This document shows positions 17,838-26,651 of a stretch of 64,000 nt of DNA, one piece after another. The DNA comes from SAR324 cluster bacterium (GTDB taxonomy: Bacteria; SAR324; NAC60-12). Positions within the stretch are counted from its first letter, which is position 1. The number at the start of each line of letters is the position of its first letter. The stretch spans positions 27,156 to 91,155 of the forward strand of contig JADGAV010000004.1 in assembly GCA_015231825.1 (NCBI GenBank). Reading direction: 5' to 3'. The position numbers and the translations under genes are program-made. The notes beneath the pieces are model-generated. The model made no database searches. It saw only the letters and a program-made list of their open reading frames with translations, and was not told the origin of the DNA.

Positions 17838-19769
17838 CTAGGAAAACATGTTTTTTAGCGGACGAATCCAAATTCCGCTCAAGAGCCAGGAATACCCATA
17901 GGTGATGATGATGATTGCAACAAATGTGACCAAAATATCCGTTGCACTTCCATTGAGAGAGAAACCAGGGACATATCCAAACAAAAAGGGTCCGAGATAA
18001 AGGAACTTTGCGAATTTGAAGGCGGAAAAAGCGGTTTTCCACATGTTAGCCTTCGCAATGGTAGCTCCCGCAAAGGCCGCAATACAGACAGGCGGCGTAA
18101 TATTTGAATCCTGAGAAAGCCAATAAACAATCATATGGGCTGCAATTTCATTCACACCCAAATGAGTCAGAGCGGGCACCGCAACAACAGCAGTAATCAG
18201 ATAGGCTGCGGTAACGGGTACGCCCATACCCAGCACCAGCGATGCCAATGCAATGAGCAGGATCGTCAGAAATAGAGAACCTCCTGCCAGTTCGATCACT
18301 ATGTCGGCAAAGGTCAGCACCAAACCACTGAAGGTCAAGACGCCTATGATGATGCCGATTACGCCGACTGTCGCACCAATTTTTAGGCTGCTTTCGGCTC
18401 CAGAACGGGCAGCCCGCACAAAACCTTTTAGTTCGAACATGCTTTCTTCACGGGAATCCTTGCGGAACCAGTTGTAAGCGAGGGCTCCTAAAAGCCCAAA
18501 TATGATCAAGTGACTCGCTGAAAGGAAAGTGGAAATCTCTTTCAGTGTTTTGCTGTTGATGATTTCCGAGACAACCGCTTCGTTAAAAAGGAACATTAAG
18601 ACCGCAGAAAACATGAAAAAAACCATTACAATTGCCAGGGTCGGATCGATCCTTGTTTCTTTCGTTTTGTAGCTGACTGCAACACAGGTTGCCAATCCCA
18701 GAACAGCAGAATATCCCGGAGAGTAGCCGGTCAGCATCAAGACAGTGATGATAACGAGAGGAAGAATGTAGATCCATTCTTTTTTTAAAATCTCCATGGC
18801 ACTTTCCGGAGACTTTGGACCGACTATGTTCTCTTTTTTTGCCTCAAAATGCACCATCATGTAAACGCTGAAAAAATACATGAAGGCCGGGAAAACCGCG
18901 ACCAGCATGATCTGGGAATAGGGAACCCCGGTCAGTTCCGCCATGATGAAACCGCCGGCTCCCATGATGGGAGGCATGAACATTCCGCCTATGGACGCGG
19001 CCGGTTCAATTCCTCCTGCAATATGAGGCTTGAATCCTGCTTTTTTCATCATCGGAATAGTAAATGCTCCGGTAGAAACCGTGTTGGCGATGGCACTTCC
19101 CGAAATGGAACCAAACAATCCGCTGGCAATAACAGATACTTTGCCCGGACCGCCAATTTTATGTCCCACGGCAGCAAGTGGCCAATCTATAAAAAACTTT
19201 TGCGCCCCGCTTTTTTCCAGAAAGGCGCCAAAAAGGACAAACAGGAGGACATAAGTTGCCAATACATTGGCCATGATGCCGAAAACCCCATCACTTTTGT
19301 AGAATATACTGGTGCAGAGTTCCGGAAATGATTCCCCTGCATGAGAAATTATTTCAGGTGCATAGTCGCCATAGACACCGTAGAGAAGCATGATCACACC
19401 AATGACGACGAAAATGTTTCCTACAACCCTGCGTGCTAATTCAATCCCAATCAAAACCCCGACCATAGCGATTGCCATGTCCAAATCCGTTTCTGCTCCT
19501 GTCCGGTAATTGATCGCCTCAAAATTAAAGATCCAGTACCCGACGGTGAAAATCGAGAGGGTGATCAATCCGTAGTCTACAATTCTACCGATCTTCGTTT
19601 TGGACTGGTAAAGCAAAAAGACCATCACGTAGGTGACAAGGACGTATATCCCCCGATGATACTGGGTGGCCATCGGTTGAATGACTGCAGAAAAGACGTA
19701 GAACAAGACCAGGAATAAAGCAAAAACGTCAAAAATGATTTGTTCAGGTTTTTTGAGGGTTTCGTACAC
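17838..19769 (-). CDS. TRAP transporter permease, fused 4TM/12TM (DctQM-type, TAXI system)
   Basis: At 643 residues this protein joins the small and large membrane subunits of a TRAP transporter. The N-terminal 150 residues hold about four hydrophobic segments (DctQ part). The rest is DctM-like, with GLFGSISGSAIANTVSTGAFTIPMMKKAGF near residues 215-245, GGMFMPPIMGAGGFIMAELTG, and the second repeat GMGVPVTAAYLITA plus SQDSNITPPVCIAAFAGATIA. Fused permeases of this kind work with TAXI-type receptors, one of which is encoded 82 bp upstream. Substrates of TAXI systems are commonly C4-dicarboxylates, glutamate or other carboxylates. A DctB/DctD pair upstream supports a dicarboxylate. Confidence 0.93.
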   Translation of the reverse strand: MYETLKKPEQIIFDVFALFLVLFYVFSAVIQPMATQYHRGIYVLVTYVMVFLLYQSKTKIGRIVDYGLITLSIFTVGYWIFNFEAINYRTGAETDLDMAIAMVGVLIGIELARRVVGNIFVVIGVIMLLYGVYGDYAPEIISHAGESFPELCTSIFYKSDGVFGIMANVLATYVLLFVLFGAFLEKSGAQKFFIDWPLAAVGHKIGGPGKVSVIASGLFGSISGSAIANTVSTGAFTIPMMKKAGFKPHIAGGIEPAASIGGMFMPPIMGAGGFIMAELTGVPYSQIMLVAVFPAFMYFFSVYMMVHFEAKKENIVGPKSPESAMEILKKEWIYILPLVIITVLMLTGYSPGYSAVLGLATCVAVSYKTKETRIDPTLAIVMVFFMFSAVLMFLFNEAVVSEIINSKTLKEISTFLSASHLIIFGLLGALAYNWFRKDSREESMFELKGFVRAARSGAESSLKIGATVGVIGIIIGVLTFSGLVLTFADIVIELAGGSLFLTILLIALASLVLGMGVPVTAAYLITAVVAVPALTHLGVNEIAAHMIVYWLSQDSNITPPVCIAAFAGATIAKANMWKTAFSAFKFAKFLYLGPFLFGYVPGFSLNGSATDILVTFVAIIIITYGYSWLLSGIWIRPLKNMFS

Positions 19770-19805
19770 TTTTTCCTCCCGCGGATAGTGTTAAAAGCAG
19801 TGAAA

Positions 19806-19830
19806 GACAGGCGTCCTGTGAACGCCTGTC
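19806..19830 (-). terminator. intercistronic hairpin between TAXI receptor and TRAP permease genes
   Basis: A perfect 9-bp inverted repeat (GACAGGCGT and its complement) with a 7-base loop lies in the 81-bp gap. Read on the minus strand it is followed by TTTCACTGCTTTT, a weak U-rich tail. It could terminate a fraction of transcripts or protect the 3' end of the receptor mRNA, either way raising receptor over permease. The stem is seen directly; the function is inference. Confidence 0.55.
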
Positions 19831-19850
19831 AGTATCTTCCATTCTAACAA

Positions 19851-20822
19851 CTATAAAACCCCTTTTTCTTTCCAGAATTTTTCCGCTCCCGGATGGAGTG
19901 GAGTGACAATCCCGGTGACGCCGGATTTGATGCTCATGTTTTTGAAGGTTTTCTTTTGACCGACCATGTGCTTCAAACCTTCGTCTGTGTAGATAGCAGA
20001 AAGGACCTTGTAGACGGCATCTTCAGGAGTTTTTGAACTGGCAACCCAAAGGGCCGAATCCTGAAAGGAAGGAGATTCATAGTCAACTCCCTTATAGGTT
20101 CCTGCCGGGACTGAGAGTCTTGAAAAGTAAGGATACTTTTCAAAAAATTTGGAGTTTTCCGCCCAGTTGCTCAAATTGACCAAAGCGATGTCATTGGTTT
20201 GAGCAGCCATGATCACTGCGCCGCTGGGGAAGGCGGTAAACAGCCAGAAAGCGTCGAGTTGATTGTTGCCGAATGCAGCGGCAGCATCATTGTATCCCAT
20301 TGCATTGCGTTCTACCTTGTCCCAAATTCCTAAATGGTTAAAAAACAGTTCACAATTGGCGAATGCTCCAGAACCGGCATTTCCTACGCCAACTTTTTTG
20401 CCGGCCAGATCGTCTGGACTTTTAATTCCGGAACCTGCCCGAACAACCAATTGAGCCGGTGCACCATAGAGGAAAGAAACCGCTAAAACATCTTCGTATT
20501 TTTTTGTATCACCTTTCATCATTCCGTTTTTGCCCAGATAAACATGGCCGGAATAGACGACAGCAAAATGGGATCTTCCTGAATTCACTTTTCTTAAATT
20601 TTCAACAGAACCTGCAGAAGATTGAGCCTTGACAGTATAATCAGCCAATTCCTTGACCGGTTTGTAGACCTGTACTGCATTTGCAACAACCTGGAAAGTT
20701 CCGCCTGCAGGGCCACCTCCAAACACGATTCTTTTTTTGGCAAACGAATTTGGCGCAAAAATTAAGAATCCCATCAAAAATATGCTGATTATTGAAGTTG
20801 CCCAAAATTTTTTATTTTTCAT
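19851..20822 (-). CDS. TAXI family TRAP transporter solute-binding protein
   Basis: The 323-residue receptor has a signal peptide ending near FAPNSFA (about residue 28). The mature start RIVFGGGPAGGTFQVVANAV is the diagnostic TAXI N-terminal motif, and VRAGSGIKSPDDLAGKKVGVGNAGSGAFAN and DAFWLFTAFPSGAVIMAAQ follow in the expected order. It binds the substrate in the periplasm and passes it to the fused permease encoded next. The ribosome site TAGGAGAAATC is good. The 394-bp upstream region contains a sigma-54-like promoter and palindrome, and the sigma-54 activator gene itself lies directly beyond. Confidence 0.92.
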   Translation of the reverse strand: MKNKKFWATSIISIFLMGFLIFAPNSFAKKRIVFGGGPAGGTFQVVANAVQVYKPVKELADYTVKAQSSAGSVENLRKVNSGRSHFAVVYSGHVYLGKNGMMKGDTKKYEDVLAVSFLYGAPAQLVVRAGSGIKSPDDLAGKKVGVGNAGSGAFANCELFFNHLGIWDKVERNAMGYNDAAAAFGNNQLDAFWLFTAFPSGAVIMAAQTNDIALVNLSNWAENSKFFEKYPYFSRLSVPAGTYKGVDYESPSFQDSALWVASSKTPEDAVYKVLSAIYTDEGLKHMVGQKKTFKNMSIKSGVTGIVTPLHPGAEKFWKEKGVL

Positions 20823-20995
20823 GATTTCTCCTATCGTTTTTTAAAAGCTGATTACTCTATTAAAAAAATTCGGTTTTTCTAAAGAAAAGACTCACAAAAG
20901 AATTGTACTTTGACCTCCTTTCCTGACCAGAAACGAAAATGCAATGATGCCCTTTCATGGATCATAAATGAATGAACAGTACGAATTCTGTCTTC

Positions 20996-21013
20996 TGCAA
21001 ATGGAGAACCAAG
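20996..21013 (-). promoter_or_regulatory. candidate sigma-54 promoter for the TAXI-TRAP-usp operon
   Basis: On the minus strand the sequence reads CTTGGTTCTCCATTTGCA: a TTGG (-24) and a TTTGC (-12) with exactly ten bases between GG and GC, the invariant sigma-54 spacing. The -24 half lacks the preferred CAC after GG. It lies 174 bp upstream of the TAXI start codon, in the only noncoding interval between a sigma-54 activator gene and its likely target. Confidence 0.5.
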
Positions 21014-21131
21014 CCTGCCTGAACCGAAGCGTTGGATTGGGACGGAAGAAAGATAGAGTGTTAATTCAATACTTTGAAAGTATGAATTGCCCTCTAAATG
21101 CAAGTGTCGTTGATGAATAAAAATCGGGTTT

Positions 21132-21173
21132 TGGGTGGGATTCCACCCATTTTTGTAAAAAGGGAGGGTGGAG
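21132..21173. promoter_or_regulatory. candidate upstream activator site: palindrome plus extra half-site
   Basis: TGGGTGG, four bases, then CCACCCA form a perfect 18-bp palindrome at 21132-21149. A further direct GGGTGG copy starts at 21166, 33 bp after the first, about three helical turns. The element lies roughly 120-175 bp upstream of the candidate sigma-54 promoter, where DctD or NtrC dimers usually bind. The match is by geometry; no known DctD consensus was recognised. Confidence 0.5.
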
Positions 21174-21216
21174 AACGACTCATTTTTCAAGGAAAATGGA
21201 GTGAAATCAATCAATT

Positions 21217-22563
21217 TCATTTATAGTTTAGCCGGTCCAGACCGTATTTACGCATCTTGTCATAGAGAGTTTTTCTGGGCACACCCAACGCGGCAAGCGT
21301 TTTTGTAATGCTGCCTTGATGGCGGTCAAGCTCGTGTTCAATCACACTCCGCTCAAATGCCTGAACCTGTTCCGGCAAGGTAATTCCAACTGCCGATTCA
21401 TATCCATGAAGAAGCTCTTCCAGGGCGTGACCTTCTCCCAGTAAAACATAGCGTTCGGCAACATTGCGGAGTTCGCGTACATTTCCAGGCCAGCTATGAC
21501 CCATCAAGGTGGAAATCCAGTCTCCAGTGAAAGGAACTGCATCACGTTTGTAATGGGTTGAAGCCACCAGAACAAAATGCTGAAATAAAAGAAGAATGTC
21601 TTCCTGCCGATCTCTGAGGGGAGGAATTTCGATTGTGACGACGTTTAGCCGGTAATAAAGATCTTCTCGAAATGTTCCTTGCGCACAGGCTTCCCTCAGG
21701 TCGATTTTGGTCGCAGTAACGACCCTCAAATTCAATGGAATTACTTCGTTGGATCCCAAGCGTTCCAAACTTCTCTCCTGAAGAACACGCAGCAGCTTTA
21801 CCTGAACCGACATCGGCATACTTTCTATTTCATCTAGAAAAAGGGTCCCTTCGTCTGCATATTCAAATTTTCCGACCCTTCGGTGCTGGGCTCCTGTGAA
21901 AGCCCCGGGCTCGTAGCCGAAAAGCTCACTTTCAATAATATTCTCAGGCAGGGCTCCACAATTGACTGCAACAAAATTCTTTCCCTGACGATGGCTGCAT
22001 TCGTGAAGATAATGTGCGACCAGTTCCTTACCCGTCCCGGTTTCTCCCATGACGAGTACATCCGCATCGACATCTGCCACTTGAGCCACCATCTGACGCA
22101 GACGCTGTATCGGCAGGGTTCGGCCAATGATTCGGGGACCAGGGGCATTTTGCAGCATGAGTTCCTTGTGAAGTCCGCGATTTTCCAGGGTAAGAATTCT
22201 TTTTTCCATGGCACGTTTGACAACATCAACCAGCAATTCAGTTGGGAAAGGTTTTTCTATAAAATCATAGGCACCGTCTCGAATTGCATTGACGGCCATG
22301 GATATGTCTCCATGACCCGTAATCAGAATTACGGGAAGATCCCTGTCTATAGCGAGAACGTGTTTCATGAATGACAGGCCATCCATCTGGGGCATCTTGA
22401 TATCACAGACAATCACACCTGCCCATTCAAACGAAATTCCCGGCAAAGCGCGTTCACATGATTCAAAACATTGAACCTCGTACCCTGCCAACTCAAGCGT
22501 TTGTTTTCCTGCAATCCTGATATGCTGTTCATCGTCGATAAAAATAACGGGATCCTTTGTCAT
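21217..22563 (-). CDS. dctD: sigma-54-dependent response regulator, DctD/NtrC type
   Basis: The 448-residue protein has a receiver domain (1-120, phosphoacceptor Asp54 in VIVCDIKMP, Lys104 in FIEKPF), an AAA+ domain (about 145-385) with Walker A GETGTGKE at 173-180, the sigma-54 contact loop GAFTGA at 220-225 and Walker B TLFLDEIE, and a C-terminal Fis-type helix-turn-helix ending GVPRKTLYDKMRKYGL. The organisation equals DctD, which activates C4-dicarboxylate transport genes. It is coupled to the sensor kinase gene by an ATGA overlap. The next genes downstream are the TAXI-TRAP transporter, its probable target. Confidence 0.93.
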   Translation of the reverse strand: MTKDPVIFIDDEQHIRIAGKQTLELAGYEVQCFESCERALPGISFEWAGVIVCDIKMPQMDGLSFMKHVLAIDRDLPVILITGHGDISMAVNAIRDGAYDFIEKPFPTELLVDVVKRAMEKRILTLENRGLHKELMLQNAPGPRIIGRTLPIQRLRQMVAQVADVDADVLVMGETGTGKELVAHYLHECSHRQGKNFVAVNCGALPENIIESELFGYEPGAFTGAQHRRVGKFEYADEGTLFLDEIESMPMSVQVKLLRVLQERSLERLGSNEVIPLNLRVVTATKIDLREACAQGTFREDLYYRLNVVTIEIPPLRDRQEDILLLFQHFVLVASTHYKRDAVPFTGDWISTLMGHSWPGNVRELRNVAERYVLLGEGHALEELLHGYESAVGITLPEQVQAFERSVIEHELDRHQGSITKTLAALGVPRKTLYDKMRKYGLDRLNYK

Positions 22564-24842
22564 AAATCCCCTCCCTCACGTGAGGCTGCATGAGGTAATT
22601 CCACCGTGAAAATTGCTCCTCCTTCGGGATGATTGTCTGCCTTGATGGTTCCGCCGAGGCCGTCGATAATCTGATATGAAACGGCCAGACCGAGGCCAAG
22701 CCCCTGTCCCGATTCTTTTGTTGTAAAAAACGGATCAAATATCTTTGGCAAAAGCTCATTCGGTATTCCCGATCCGGTATCCCTGAGGGTCGTGGTCACC
22801 TTGTTTTTGTTTAACCCGGCTTTTAAATACAATGTGCTTTCTTCACCACTGGGTAAGGCCTGCAAAGCATTGTTTATCAGATTGACAAAAACCTGTTCCA
22901 GACGAACCAAATCGCCTAAAACAAAAAGTTCTTCTTCTGGAAAGTCTTTGATGATGCGGATTTCTTCGGGATTAATTTGTGATTCCAGCAGATCCAGGGA
23001 ATCTTCGCAGACAGCCTTTAGTGAGACAGCAATGGATTGCTCCGGTGATTTTCGTGCAAAAATTTTCAACTGCTTGATGATTTGAGCCATGCGGGCAGTG
23101 AGTTCAGATATTTGGGAAAGATTCCAATGAGCCTCCTTTTTGCGCTCATGGTCAAGAAAGCTTCTTGCATTGTCGGCATAGGAGCGAATGGCTGAGAGCG
23201 GTTGATTCAGTTCATGACTGATGGCAGTAGACATCTGACCGAGCCCTGCAAGTTTGGCGGCATGAATCAATTCATCCTGAGTCTGATGTAAAATTTCTTC
23301 AGTACGTCGGTGTTCCTCAATCTCTTTGGTCAACCGTTCGTTGGTTAAGGAAAGATCAAGAGTTCGTTCCTGAACCCGCATTTCCAGTTCGTCACGGGCT
23401 TGCCGCAATGCTTCCTCGCTCGACTTGCGTTCCGAAATGTCATAAACCGTGAGGATATACTGGTTTGCTTTCTCTCCCTGCATGTGCGCTACAGAGAGTT
23501 CTATAGGGAATATAGAACCATCCTTTCTGACACCGGAAACCTCAACAGCAGGTTTGTCCTTTTCGACTCCGTTCACCGATTTCAACGAAAGCAGCAGCTG
23601 CCGGCAGAGATCCTGGTCTTTTTGGTGAATGAACTGAGTGAATGGCTTTCCGGAAATTTCATTGAAAGAGTAGCCGAACAGTTGTTCCGCAGTTGGATTG
23701 AAGTATCTGATATTTCCGCTTTGATCCATCGTGATCAATCCTGCGCGGGTGTTATGGATAATGGTACGAATGCGTGCCTCACTCGCTTCAATTGACTTTC
23801 TGGCCTCCAGTTCGTAGATCATTCTTTCACGAACACGATGCCTGCGCTGAATCAGGTAGAGGGTCGTCAGGACAAGAAGAGCAAAAATGATTCCCGCGAA
23901 GATCATTGCTCTTTCACTCTGTGCTTTGACCGGATCAAGTTTAGAGAGGATATGGATGGTCCAACCGGCTTCGACCATTTCAATATTTTGCATAAGATAG
24001 TCAAGACCGTCGGATGCAGTTTTAATCTTCAATTCCTCTCCGCCACCAGTTGTCCTGATTGTGATCACGCTGGCGTTTTCACCGCTTGGCTGCTTGGAAA
24101 GGATTGGAAGAGGAAATACATCGGCATTGCCGTAGCGCAAGTTTGATTTGATGCGCTGCAAAACTTTGTCTGGGAGAAGATGCAGGGATTTGAATTTCCA
24201 TTGTGGGTTTGTTGTAAGAAAAATGACGCCATCCGGATCGCTGACTATGAATTCGTCAGGGCCGCCGCTCCAGGCCGTTTCAATTGACCCCATGTTAATT
24301 TTTACCACGACGATCCCACGGATTTCCTCATCTTTTCTGATGGGGTAGGCAAAGTAGTATCCACGTTTATTTGAAGTCGATCCCAATGCGAAATAACGGC
24401 CCAAATGCCCCTTCATTGCTTCTTGAAAATATGGTCGGTAATGAAAGTTTTTTCCGACAAATGGTCTTTCTGTATCCCAATTGCTGGCCGCCACCGTCAG
24501 TCCCGTCCGGTCCATCAGGTAAATATCAGAAGCCTTTACAATCTCGTTGATCGTCTTCAAATATTGATTGACTGGGTTGACTGCAGAAAAATCATCCGGT
24601 TGATCCAAAGGAGCAATCAGTTGATCATCGGTTGCCAGGAGTTCCGGGAGAAATTCATATTTTACCAGTTCCCCCTGCAGATGAGCTGCAAATAAATTGA
24701 GACGATGCCTTGATTGGTCCTGCAGGTTTTTAAAACCCGTTTGGCTTGTATAAACGGATGTCAGTCTCAAGACGAACAATAGCAATCCGACCCCGAGCAC
24801 AAAGGTCAATAGAATCTTCAAATAGCGGAATTTTACTAGCAT
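22560..24842 (-). CDS. dctB: membrane sensor histidine kinase, DctB type with added PAS domain
   Basis: The order of domains is: a membrane segment near residues 8-25, a periplasmic double-Cache sensor (to about 300, with YRPYFQEAMKGHLGRYFALG and RGYYFAYPIRKD), a second membrane segment (MIFAGIIFALLVLTTLYLI), a PAS domain (IRTIIHNTRAGLITMDQSG and NQYILTVYDISERK), a coiled coil, HisKA with the phosphoacceptor His in ISHELNQPLSAIRSY, and an HATPase domain with VNLINNALQA and GQGLGLGLAVS. DctB usually lacks the PAS domain, so this protein is longer. The open frame extends to a TTG at 24896, but the ATG at 24842, preceded by AGAGG, begins right before the membrane segment. It senses an external ligand and phosphorylates the coupled DctD. 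Confidence 0.92.
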   Translation of the reverse strand: MLVKFRYLKILLTFVLGVGLLLFVLRLTSVYTSQTGFKNLQDQSRHRLNLFAAHLQGELVKYEFLPELLATDDQLIAPLDQPDDFSAVNPVNQYLKTINEIVKASDIYLMDRTGLTVAASNWDTERPFVGKNFHYRPYFQEAMKGHLGRYFALGSTSNKRGYYFAYPIRKDEEIRGIVVVKINMGSIETAWSGGPDEFIVSDPDGVIFLTTNPQWKFKSLHLLPDKVLQRIKSNLRYGNADVFPLPILSKQPSGENASVITIRTTGGGEELKIKTASDGLDYLMQNIEMVEAGWTIHILSKLDPVKAQSERAMIFAGIIFALLVLTTLYLIQRRHRVRERMIYELEARKSIEASEARIRTIIHNTRAGLITMDQSGNIRYFNPTAEQLFGYSFNEISGKPFTQFIHQKDQDLCRQLLLSLKSVNGVEKDKPAVEVSGVRKDGSIFPIELSVAHMQGEKANQYILTVYDISERKSSEEALRQARDELEMRVQERTLDLSLTNERLTKEIEEHRRTEEILHQTQDELIHAAKLAGLGQMSTAISHELNQPLSAIRSYADNARSFLDHERKKEAHWNLSQISELTARMAQIIKQLKIFARKSPEQSIAVSLKAVCEDSLDLLESQINPEEIRIIKDFPEEELFVLGDLVRLEQVFVNLINNALQALPSGEESTLYLKAGLNKNKVTTTLRDTGSGIPNELLPKIFDPFFTTKESGQGLGLGLAVSYQIIDGLGGTIKADNHPEGGAIFTVELPHAASREGGDL

Positions 24843-25315
24843 GGAGGCCTCTTTCATTTCTTCTGAATCCATCTCACTGATTAAATCAGGAAGCAATCGT
24901 TATATACACTCAATGTCTCTGTCGAGTCAAATTTGATGCGTCACGGTGAATGGATTGCGAATAAACGCCGTCTTTTGGCAGTCGGCCTTTAAAAATGAAT
25001 CTTTGCACAAGCCGATTCAGACTTTGACAAGCATTTCACTGAGTTTTTACGGGCCTTCCTTCTGCGGGCGATAATAACCGCTTTTCAGGCATTTTCTCCT
25101 GAAAGGCATGGGGAGTTGCCCTTGGATAAGAATGGTTTTAGATTTTTCGACTGATAGCTGAATTGCCGATTGAGGTAAGCAGGGATTGAAAAAATTCCTG
25201 TTGAATATTTTTTCAAACTGGGTACTCTCACTCGATTGTTAAAAAAATAACAGTTTCCTTATTCAAGTTCGATCATTTCTATTGGTTCTTAGCAATTCTC
25301 TTGAGGAGAAGTTCC
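24843..25315. other. divergent promoter region between dctB and sgaA
   Basis: About 470 bp separate the leftward regulatory operon from the rightward aminotransferase gene. Small inverted repeats occur, for example TTTCAGG and CCTGAAA at 25083-25104 with an 8-base loop, but none is followed by a T-run. I see no credible gene. The right end holds GAGGAG, the ribosome site for the ATG at 25316. Confidence 0.45.
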
Positions 25316-26500
25316 ATGGGTTTACATGCAGGGCGTCATTTTTTACAAATACCTGGGCCAACGAATGTTCCAGATCGTGTTTTAAGGGCAATGAGCATGC
25401 CTACCATTGATCACCGGGGAGCGGAGTTTGCTGAGTTGGGCAAGACGGTCCTCTCAGGCATCAAACGCATATTCAAAACGAGTGGTCCTGTCGTGATCTT
25501 TCCAGGTTCCGGTTCAGGGGCCTGGGAGGCAGCATTGGTCAATACGCTCTCCTCAGGAGATCAGATTTTGATGTTTGAAACCGGGCATTTTGCAAACCTC
25601 TGGGCGGCGCTGGCAAAAAATCTGGGCTTAAAGGTGGAGATGTTGTCAGGAGACTGGCGAAGCGGGGTTGACGTCGAGCAAATCAAAGCAGTCCTCGCCA
25701 AGGATCGAGAAAAAAAAATTAAAGCTGTGGCAATTGTACACAATGAAACTTCAACCGGTGTAACCAGCAACGTTAAAGCAGTTCGCAGTGCTATTGACCA
25801 GGCAGAACATTCTGCCCTGTTGCTGGTTGATACGATTTCCTCATTGGGATCAATAAACTACTGTCATGAGGAATGGGAGGTCGATGTCACGGTCGGTGGT
25901 TCTCAAAAAGGTTTGATGCTCCCTCCCGGTCTTGGTTTCAATGCGCTTAGCGAAAAAGCATTGGCAGCCTCTGAAAATGCTTCGTTGCCCCGTTCCTACT
26001 GGGATTGGAAATCCATGCTCGGCCCCAATCAGGACGGTTTTTTTCCCTACACGCCGGCAACGAATTTGCTCTACGGTTTGCGGGAGGCAATTGAGATGCT
26101 GGAAGAAGAAGGTTTGGATCAGGTTTTTGCCCGTCATGATCGTTTGGCTGAGGCAACAAGGCGCGCCGTCAGGGCCTGGGGCCTTGAAATTCAATGCCGC
26201 AGTGAAAAGGAACACAGCAGCAGTTTGACCACAGTCAGGATGCCGGGTGGCACTGGAGCAAATGCTTTACGCGGCATCATTTCAGATCATTATGACATGT
26301 CACTGGGAACAGGTTTGGCAAAATTGTCGGATCAGGTTTTTCGTATTGGACATCTCGGTCATTTCAACGAACTTATGCTGGCAGGGACGCTCTGCGGTGT
26401 AGAGATGGGGCTCACTTTAGCCCAAACTTCTTTTAAACCGGGAGGTGTTGTTTCGGCGCTCGATTATCTCGCGGAAACAGCGCAAGCAAATCCTTCATAA
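25316..26500 (+). CDS. sgaA: serine-glyoxylate / alanine-glyoxylate aminotransferase, class V
   Basis: This is a PLP-dependent class V aminotransferase. The N-terminus GRHFLQIPGPTNVPDRVLRAM followed by MPTIDHRGAEFAEL is characteristic of serine-glyoxylate aminotransferases, and the PLP lysine is K198 in VGGSQKGLMLPPG. It converts glyoxylate plus serine (or alanine) to glycine plus hydroxypyruvate (or pyruvate). I chose the ATG at 25316 because TTGAGGAGAAG sits at the right distance; the TTG at 25301 lies inside that ribosome site. The next gene is a large FAD/Fe-S D-2-hydroxyacid dehydrogenase, which could supply or remove 2-oxoacids in the same pathway. Serine versus alanine preference cannot be settled by eye. 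Confidence 0.87.
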   Translation: MGLHAGRHFLQIPGPTNVPDRVLRAMSMPTIDHRGAEFAELGKTVLSGIKRIFKTSGPVVIFPGSGSGAWEAALVNTLSSGDQILMFETGHFANLWAALAKNLGLKVEMLSGDWRSGVDVEQIKAVLAKDREKKIKAVAIVHNETSTGVTSNVKAVRSAIDQAEHSALLLVDTISSLGSINYCHEEWEVDVTVGGSQKGLMLPPGLGFNALSEKALAASENASLPRSYWDWKSMLGPNQDGFFPYTPATNLLYGLREAIEMLEEEGLDQVFARHDRLAEATRRAVRAWGLEIQCRSEKEHSSSLTTVRMPGGTGANALRGIISDHYDMSLGTGLAKLSDQVFRIGHLGHFNELMLAGTLCGVEMGLTLAQTSFKPGGVVSALDYLAETAQANPS

Positions 26501-26544
26501 AATTTGCTTGGATTGACGGGGGGCATCTGTTTTGTCCCGTCGAT
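26483..26544 (+). repeat. tandem hairpins across the sgaA stop codon
   Basis: A perfect 9-bp stem (CAAGCAAAT and ATTTGCTTG, 10-base loop) at 26483-26510 encloses the TAA stop of the aminotransferase gene. One base later a second 9-bp stem (ATTGACGGG with CCCGTCGAT, one G-U pair) spans 26512-26544. No T-run follows, so this is not a plain terminator. It may stabilise the 3' end or modulate read-through into the downstream dehydrogenase. Confidence 0.55.
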
Positions 26545-26651
26545 CAGAATAGTGCCAAAGAGTGTGCCCATCCTGGAAAATCAAATCAATCCTGAATTAG
26601 GATTGCTTCGTATCAATTTTCTTCACACCATGATGCTCTCATTAATCCACT

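Noticed and set aside
20879-21220. 113-codon minus-strand frame whose ATG overlaps the dctD stop (ATGA)
   Set aside because: The overlap mimics an operon gene, but the translation has no family likeness, and the same stretch carries a sigma-54-like promoter and a palindrome.
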